NCBI RefSeq assembly: GCF_001905595.1
Contig: NZ_LIXI01000008.1
Location: 248,001 to 312,000 of the forward strand
DNA: 64,000 nt
Reading direction: 5' to 3'
DNA from: Streptomyces sp. CB00316
GTDB lineage: Bacteria > Actinomycetota > Actinomycetes > Streptomycetales > Streptomycetaceae
Every line of letters begins with the position of its first letter. Position 1 is the first letter of the stretch. Below, one piece after another: positions 58,800-64,000 of this stretch. Both the position numbers and the translations under genes were made by a program. The notes under the pieces are model-generated. The model worked only from the letters and a program-made list of their open reading frames with translations. It did no database searches and had not been told where the DNA came from.

Positions 58800-59624
58800 A
58801 TGGCATCTCCTGTGCTCCGGTCCGTCCACCTGTATCCGGTCAAATCGCTGGGCGCCCTGACATCCGACGAGGTCGCCGTCGAGCCATGGGGACTCGACGG
58901 CGACCGCCGTTGGATGCTGGTCGACAAGACGCCGCGGGTGATCACCCAACGACAGCGGCCGTTTCTGGCGCGGATCTCCGCGGTGCTGCTGTCCGGTGGC
59001 GGGATCGCCCTCTCCGCCCCGGGCCGTCCGCCCCTGCGGGTGGAGGTGCCGGGGCCGGAGCGCCTGGTCGATGTGGAGCTGCACCGGGACACCGTCACGG
59101 TCGCCGAGGCAGCGGACGAGGCACACGCCTGGTTCAGCGAGGTCCTCGGCTCGGAGACCCGGCTCGTGCATCTCGACGATCCGGCGCGCCGCAGACCCGT
59201 CGACCCCGCGTACGCGCGCCCCGGGGATGTGGTCTCCTTCGCCGACGGCTATCCGCTGCTGCTGACCACCACCGCTTCCCTCGACGCCCTCAACGCCCTG
59301 ATCGCGGCGGGCGACCGGCCGGACGAGGGGCCGTTGCCGATGGACCGCTTCCGGCCGAACGTCGTGATCGACTCCACCGAGGCATGGGGCGAGGACCACT
59401 GGCGGCGGATCGCCATCGGCGATGTGATCTTCTCCGTGGTGAAGCCCTGTGGCCGCTGCGTGATCACCACCACCGACCAGCGGACCGCCGAGCGCGGCAA
59501 GGAGCCGCTGCTCACGCTGGCCCGACACCGCCGGGTCGGCAATCAGCTGCTCTTCGGCCAGAATCTGATTCCGGACGGGACCGGGGTGATCCGGGTCGGG
59601 GACCCCGTCAAGATCCTCGACTGA
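58800..59624 (+). CDS. MOSC-domain molybdenum-binding protein
   Basis: A 274-residue protein with an N-terminal MOSC beta-barrel (LRSVHLYPVKSLGALTSDEV, GLDGDRRWMLVD) and a C-terminal MOSC domain (PMDRFRPNVVID, FSVVKPCGRCVITTTDQRT with the conserved cysteine that ligates the Moco sulfur or molybdenum). It is of the YcbX/mARC type, predicted to reduce N-hydroxylated compounds. ATG at 58800. Confidence 0.88.
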   Translation: MASPVLRSVHLYPVKSLGALTSDEVAVEPWGLDGDRRWMLVDKTPRVITQRQRPFLARISAVLLSGGGIALSAPGRPPLRVEVPGPERLVDVELHRDTVTVAEAADEAHAWFSEVLGSETRLVHLDDPARRRPVDPAYARPGDVVSFADGYPLLLTTTASLDALNALIAAGDRPDEGPLPMDRFRPNVVIDSTEAWGEDHWRRIAIGDVIFSVVKPCGRCVITTTDQRTAERGKEPLLTLARHRRVGNQLLFGQNLIPDGTGVIRVGDPVKILD

Positions 59625-59671
59625 GGACCCGGGGACCCGGGGGGACCGGAAGGACGCGTGGGGGGGAGAAC

Positions 59672-60289
59672 ATGGGAGTCGGAGTCCTGCGATGGCGGGG
59701 GCCGTGGCGGTGGCGGTGGCGGCGCAATCCGCTGTGGCGCGCCACCGACCGCCGCGAGGCGTGGGTGACGCTCGGCGCGCTGGTGCTCCTGGCGCTGGGG
59801 GCGCCGGCGGCCGGATGGGCGGGCGGTGCGCTCGCCGACGCCTCGCTCCGGCAGGAGATACGGGCCCAGCACGAGGAGCGGCGGCCCGTCACCGCGGTCG
59901 TGGTCGGCCCGGCGCCGGAGGCGCGGCGGTTCGCCGGTGACCCGGGCGCCGGGTCGGGGCGGACCTCGGTGGTGGCGGCCTGGCGGGCGCCGGACGGCAC
60001 CCCGCGCACGGGCGAGGTCGCCACGGGGTCGGGGGCCCAGGAGCCCGGTGCGCCGGTGCGGGTCTGGACGGACGCGTCGGGCCTCCCCGTACCGCCGCCG
60101 ATGGACGCGGGCTCGGCCCGTACGCACGCCGTGCTCGGCGGGCTCGGCGTCTTCCTGCTCGCCGCCGGGTGTGTCGAGGCGGGCAGGCGGCTGATCGTAG
60201 GGCGCATGATGCGGCAGCGGTACGCACTCCTGGACCGGGAGTGGGCCGAGGCGGGCCCGGACCGGGGCCGGGCCGGAACGGGCAGCTGA
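59672..60289 (+). CDS. Rv1733c-family membrane protein
   Basis: A 205-residue protein with two transmembrane helices, near residues 33-55 (WVTLGALVLLALGAPAAGWA) and 153-175 (AVLGGLGVFLLAAGCVEAG), enclosing an extracellular loop of about 100 residues. The layout and the basic RWRRNPLWRATDRRE start match the Rv1733c family. Function is unknown. ATG at 59672 with GGGGGGAG upstream. Confidence 0.82.
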   Translation: MGVGVLRWRGPWRWRWRRNPLWRATDRREAWVTLGALVLLALGAPAAGWAGGALADASLRQEIRAQHEERRPVTAVVVGPAPEARRFAGDPGAGSGRTSVVAAWRAPDGTPRTGEVATGSGAQEPGAPVRVWTDASGLPVPPPMDAGSARTHAVLGGLGVFLLAAGCVEAGRRLIVGRMMRQRYALLDREWAEAGPDRGRAGTGS

Positions 60290-60498
60290 CGGCGGGCGGC
60301 CACCTCGGCGACGTACGGCAGGCGGCGACATCACCCCGGCGGCCCGAGTCGTCAACTCCAGCCCCTCCCGCGCGCTACGGTGGTCCGACCGCGTCCGCCT
60401 CCTCGACAGACGGACGGACGGGCCCGGGCCATCACGGCCCCAGGGCTTCACAGCACGACCCGAGGCAGCACAGCACGAGGTGGGGGCAGAGCAACTCC

Positions 60499-62949
60499 AT
60501 GGCACAGGGCACGGTCCAGGTGACGCACACCGGCACATCGCGATGGCGCCGCCGCACGGGCGAGTACGCCTCCCTCTCCGCGGCCCTGGAAGCGGCGGCC
60601 GACGGTGACGTCCTCACCGTGGCGCCCGGGACCTACCGGGAGAACCTCGTCCTCCACCGCGCGGTGACCCTGCGCGGCCCCGAGGGGTCGGTCGGCTCCG
60701 TGCGGATCGCGCCGGTCGACGGCGTACCGCTGACGGTGCGCGCCTCCGCGATCGTCCAGGATCTGCACATCGAGGGGCAGGACTCCGCCGCCCCGGCCGT
60801 GCTGGTGGAGGACGGCACCCCCGAGTTCTCGGATCTGCGGATCGTGACGCGGTCGGCCGCCGGCATCGAGGTACGGGCAGCGGCCCGGCCCACCGTGCGG
60901 CGCTGCACCGTCGACAATCCGGCCGGGGTCGGCATCGCCGTACTCGGCGGTGCGGGCGGGGTCTTCGAGGAGTGCGAGATCGTCTCGGCCGGGCAGTTGG
61001 GCGTCTCGGTCCGCGAGGGCGGCCACCCCCGCCTCGACCGCTGCCGTATCCACCACTCCTCCGGTGCGGGCATCGGCGTCACCGGCGAGGGCAGCGGTCT
61101 GGAGGCGATCGGCTGCGAGGTGTACGAGATCAAGGGCAGCGGCGTCCAGGTCACCGCCCGCGCCACCGCGCACCTCACCGACTGCACCGTGCACCGCACG
61201 TCGGGCGACGGTGTCACGTTGGACACCGACGCGGTGCTGACGCTCGCCGACTGCGACATCCACGACATTCCGGAGAACGCGATCGACCTGCGGTCACGTT
61301 CGGTGCTCACACTGACCCGTTCCACGGTCCGCCGCTTCGGCCGCAACGGCCTCTCGGTCTGGGACCCGGGCACCCGCGTGGACGCCAACCAGTGCGAGAT
61401 CCACGACAGTACGGGCGACTACCCGGCGGTCTGGGTCAGCGACGGGGCGACGGTGATACTGGACGCCTGCCGGGTCCACGACGTGCCGGACGCCCTCTTC
61501 GTCCTCGACCGGGGATCGCGCGCCGACGTGGTGGACAGCGACCTCTCACAGATCCGCAACACCGCCGTGTCCGTGAGCGACGGCGCCACGGCCCAGCTGG
61601 ACGACTGCCGGATCCGGGAGGCCTCCACCGGCGCCTGGTTCCGCGACCACGGCAGCGGCGGCACGCTGAACAACTGCACCATCGACGCGGCCCAGACCGG
61701 AGTCATCGTCACCAAGGGCGCCGACCCCGTCATCGAGCGGTGCACGGTCACCAACCCCGCCGAGGCCGGGTTCTACGTCTCCGCCGAGGGGCGCGGCACC
61801 TTCGACAGCTGCCGCGTGACGGGCAGCGAGGGGTACGGCTTCCACGTCATGGACGGCTGCCGCACCACGCTGACCCGCTGCCGCACCGAGCGGTGCGCGC
61901 GCGGCGGTTACGAGTTCCCCGAGGGCTTCGCCGGGCAGACGGGCGACGGGGCCGGGGGCTCCGGCCCGGTGGTCACGGACTGCACGAGCGACGAGAGCGG
62001 TCTGCGTACGGCACCGGCTCCGGCTCCCGCCGTACTGACAGCCACGCAAGCGACGCCCGGCCTGCTCTCCACCATGCCCGGCCAGCGGGCCGTGGAGCCC
62101 GAACCGGTGACTCCGGCCGCCGAGCCCGCCCGTGACTCCGCGGCGGTCCTCGGTGAACTGGACGCGCTGGTGGGCCTGGAGAGCGTCAAGCGCGAGGTGC
62201 GGGCGCTGACCGACATGATCGAGGTGGGCCGTCGCCGCCAGGAGGCCGGGCTCAAGGCCGCCTCCGTCCGCCGCCACCTCGTCTTCACCGGCTCCCCCGG
62301 CACGGGGAAGACCACGGTCGCACGGCTGTACGGGGAGATCCTGGCCTCGCTCGGGGTGCTGGAGCGCGGCCACCTGGTCGAGGTCTCCCGGGTGGACCTG
62401 GTCGGCGAGCACATCGGCTCGACGGCGATCAGGACCCAGGAGGCGTTCGACCGGGCGCGCGGCGGGGTGCTCTTCGTCGACGAGGCGTACGCGCTCTCCC
62501 CCGAGGACTCCGGGCGCGACTTCGGCCGGGAGGCCATCGACACGCTGGTGAAGCTGATGGAGGACCACCGGGACGCGGTGGTGGTGATCGTCGCCGGGTA
62601 CACCCACGAGATGGAGCGGTTCCTCACCGTCAACCCCGGTGTGGCCTCCCGCTTCTCGCGGACCATCACGTTCAGCGACTACCTCCCCGAGGAGCTGCTG
62701 CGGATCGTCGAGCAGCAGGCGGAGGAGCACGAGTACAGCCTGGCGGAGGGGACCGGGGAGGCGCTGCTGAAGTACTTCACCGCGCTTCCCAAGGGCCCCG
62801 CCTTCGGCAACGGACGCACGGCCCGGCAGACCTTCGAGTCGATGGTGGAGCGGCACGCGGGCCGGGTCGCCCAGTTCGCCGAGACGAGTACGGACGACCT
62901 GACCCTGCTCTATCCGGAGGATCTGCCGGAGCTCGTCCGACCCTCCTGA
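60499..62949 (+). CDS. Right-handed beta-helix / AAA+ ATPase fusion protein
   Basis: An 816-residue cytoplasmic protein. Residues about 20-510 form a pectate-lyase-like parallel beta-helix of roughly 20 coils (YASLSAALEAAADGDVLTVA, then recurrent CTV/CEI-type turns). After an Ala/Pro-rich linker (about 515-550), a CbxX/SpoVK/EccA-type AAA+ domain follows, with Walker A GSPGTGKTT at about 598, Walker B VLFVDEAYALSPED at about 657 and a sensor region VIVAGYTHEMERFLTVNPGV. The AAA part resembles the EccA class that handles type VII secretion substrates, but no ESX genes are near. The beta-helix may be a docking scaffold. It overlaps the convergent gene by 40 bases. Confidence 0.85.
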   Translation: MAQGTVQVTHTGTSRWRRRTGEYASLSAALEAAADGDVLTVAPGTYRENLVLHRAVTLRGPEGSVGSVRIAPVDGVPLTVRASAIVQDLHIEGQDSAAPAVLVEDGTPEFSDLRIVTRSAAGIEVRAAARPTVRRCTVDNPAGVGIAVLGGAGGVFEECEIVSAGQLGVSVREGGHPRLDRCRIHHSSGAGIGVTGEGSGLEAIGCEVYEIKGSGVQVTARATAHLTDCTVHRTSGDGVTLDTDAVLTLADCDIHDIPENAIDLRSRSVLTLTRSTVRRFGRNGLSVWDPGTRVDANQCEIHDSTGDYPAVWVSDGATVILDACRVHDVPDALFVLDRGSRADVVDSDLSQIRNTAVSVSDGATAQLDDCRIREASTGAWFRDHGSGGTLNNCTIDAAQTGVIVTKGADPVIERCTVTNPAEAGFYVSAEGRGTFDSCRVTGSEGYGFHVMDGCRTTLTRCRTERCARGGYEFPEGFAGQTGDGAGGSGPVVTDCTSDESGLRTAPAPAPAVLTATQATPGLLSTMPGQRAVEPEPVTPAAEPARDSAAVLGELDALVGLESVKREVRALTDMIEVGRRRQEAGLKAASVRRHLVFTGSPGTGKTTVARLYGEILASLGVLERGHLVEVSRVDLVGEHIGSTAIRTQEAFDRARGGVLFVDEAYALSPEDSGRDFGREAIDTLVKLMEDHRDAVVVIVAGYTHEMERFLTVNPGVASRFSRTITFSDYLPEELLRIVEQQAEEHEYSLAEGTGEALLKYFTALPKGPAFGNGRTARQTFESMVERHAGRVAQFAETSTDDLTLLYPEDLPELVRPS

Positions 62950-64000
62950 CTCCTCCGAAGCGTGTCCCCGCCTTCCGCCTGCCGGGGCAGCCGTGTTCCG
63001 AGCTCTTCGAGGAGGGCGGCCCGTTCCTTCGCGAAGACCGGGTCGGCCTGGTAGTCGGAGTGGCCGAGGATCGGTTCGGGCAACGGGAGCGCGGTGGTAC
63101 GCCCGTACGCCAGCGGGTCCTTCAGCGGCCCCCGGTCGACGCCGGGGTCGGGGTCGGTGCTCAGCCGGACGGGCCCGCCGATCGGGTCGGTGGCCCGGAA
63201 GAGGTTGCGCCAGCAGTGCACCGAACGGTTCAGCCCGAGCAGCGGTACGGCTCCGAAGTAGGCCGGGAACCAGCGCCCGTACAGCCGCTCGATCGGGGAG
63301 CCGTAGGTGAGCAACCCGACCCGGCGGCGGGCCGCGCCGGGGAGCTGCCAGACCGCGGCGGCCGCGAGGACGCTGCCTTGGGAGTGGCCCGAGATGATGA
63401 GCCGGCCCCTGGTCGTCGCCGTCCAGGCGCACATCCGCGACGCCAGGTCGGGGACGGCGCGTTCGGCGTAGCAGGGGGGCGCGAAGGGGTGGGCGGCGCG
63501 CGGCCAGAAGGTGCCCACGTCCCAGAGGATGCCGATGGTGCGCCGGGCGGAGGCGTCCCGGTAGGCGCGGCGCCCGCCCGCGACGAACAGTATGAAGCCG
63601 AAACCGATGAGCCAGGAGCCCGTCGACTGGGCGGCCTCGGCGAGGGATTCGACAGGGGCCGCGGCCCCGTCCGTCGCGAGGCCGGGCACCTCGCCGCTGG
63701 TCCAGGAGCCCGCGACGGCCGCCGCGCCGAGGAGCAGGGTGGCGGCGGAGACCACGCCGACGATCCAGGGGGCCGAGTCGGTGAGCGCCGCCGTGGCGCG
63801 GATGCGGGCGATCCGCCGGGTGCGGGCGGGGTCGGGCGGCTCGGGGGCGTACTCCGCCTCGATGTCCGGGCCCATGCGGCGGGCCCGGCGCGCGGTACGG
63901 ACGGTCAGGAAGAGGACCGGGACGAGCAGCAGGAGCAGGAGAACGGGGATGACGGAGGCCTGCCAACTGAGCAGGACGGGCGGCCCCTCGATGATGGAGC
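62910..64000 (-). CDS. Membrane-anchored alpha/beta-hydrolase-like protein (partial)
   Basis: The gene runs off the right edge; at least 363 residues lie in the window. From the right there is a helix (VIPVLLLLLLVPVLFLTV), a basic stretch, two further helices (WIVGVVSAATLLLGAAAVAG; WLIGFGFILFVAGG) and a domain with the nucleophile elbow ISGHSQGSVLAAA, followed by GLLTYGSPIERLYGRWFPAY. GHSQGS is the GxSxG serine-hydrolase motif. It is probably a membrane-bound lipase or esterase-like protein; the substrate is unknown. Its C-terminal codons overlap the end of the AAA+ gene. Confidence 0.8.
   Translation of the reverse strand, partial: SIIEGPPVLLSWQASVIPVLLLLLLVPVLFLTVRTARRARRMGPDIEAEYAPEPPDPARTRRIARIRATAALTDSAPWIVGVVSAATLLLGAAAVAGSWTSGEVPGLATDGAAAPVESLAEAAQSTGSWLIGFGFILFVAGGRRAYRDASARRTIGILWDVGTFWPRAAHPFAPPCYAERAVPDLASRMCAWTATTRGRLIISGHSQGSVLAAAAVWQLPGAARRRVGLLTYGSPIERLYGRWFPAYFGAVPLLGLNRSVHCWRNLFRATDPIGGPVRLSTDPDPGVDRGPLKDPLAYGRTTALPLPEPILGHSDYQADPVFAKERAALLEELGTRLPRQAEGGDTLRRSQEGRTSSGRSSG

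Noticed and set aside
61546..63966. Long minus-strand frame across the AAA+ gene
   Set aside because: It is antisense to the Walker A/B motifs of the AAA+ domain and out of frame with the hydrolase-like gene, whose GHSQGS motif is in another frame.
1..64000. tRNA, rRNA, insertion sequences, prophage or integrative-element ends
   Set aside because: I looked for tRNA-like cloverleaf sequences, transposase motifs and integrase genes in both strands of the gaps and saw none. Short tRNAs could be missed by eye.

Overview
The window is high-GC actinobacterial DNA with strong GC bias at third codon positions, GTG/TTG starts and a gene set typical of Streptomyces: a SigB/SigF-family sigma factor, a WhiB-like protein, an XRE regulator paired with a histidine-kinase-like ATPase, a 'streptophobe' membrane protein, a DUF574 methyltransferase, RheA/Hsp18, and the rppA-CYP158 melanin pair. 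I would place it in Streptomyces, possibly near the S. griseus group; the species is not provable from this window. I see no insertion sequence, integrase, tRNA, rRNA or CRISPR array.

Layout. 0-4.2 kb: sigma factor, cobinamide amidohydrolase (CbiZ), PRC-barrel/DUF2382 stress protein, and a well-formed cobalamin riboswitch that now leads only into a deletion-fused remnant of a B12 ABC transporter. 4.2-10.3 kb: a compact fatty-acid operon (KAS III, two FabF-type synthases, acyl-CoA oxidase, ACP) resembling the fab operon that makes the acyl side chain of the calcium-dependent antibiotic, but with no NRPS nearby. 10.4-14.6 kb: sugar kinase, MFS exporter with ArsR regulator, and a PadR regulator sharing a large palindrome with a SnoaL-like protein. 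14.6-20.7 kb: a signal-less metal-binding-type protein, secreted metalloprotease, alcohol dehydrogenase, YihY membrane protein, cupin and secreted subtilase. 20.8-24.7 kb: rppA (tetrahydroxynaphthalene synthase), a CYP158-type P450 and a divergent Tat-exported Dyp peroxidase, a probable melanin unit. 24.7-29.0 kb: a decay zone holding remnants of a FecE-type ATPase, an AraC regulator, a rearranged alpha-amylase and a ribosomal-protection tetracycline-resistance gene, around intact MerR, EF-hand and thioesterase genes.

29.1-36.6 kb: a phospho-signalling/transport module: anti-sigma-like ATPase, tandem-FHA ABC exporter, a small protein whose tail carries a threonine-centred repeat, a Ser/Thr kinase, a streptophobe protein and a DUF6777 membrane protein. 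The repeat suggests a kinase -> phospho-threonine -> FHA circuit. 36.6-43.7 kb: DUF1232, WhiB-like, SpoIIE-phosphatase remnant, XRE/ATPase pair, RNase H, SDR remnant, ABC exporter, methyltransferase. 44.2-48.3 kb: SulP transporter with a probable carbonic-anhydrase remnant, two DUF2267 proteins, and hsp18/rheA separated by the RheA operator.

48.3-64 kb: DUF574 methyltransferase, SDR, Nudix, Lnt, PH-like membrane protein, Asp/Glu racemase family protein, HpnB-like glycosyltransferase, tandem TerD, a twice-frameshifted ComB-family gene, DUF6643, MOSC, Rv1733c-family protein, a beta-helix/AAA+ fusion, and the C-terminal part of a membrane-anchored serine-hydrolase-like protein that runs off the right edge. 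Functional annotations come from recognised motifs and remembered family sequences; no database search was run.
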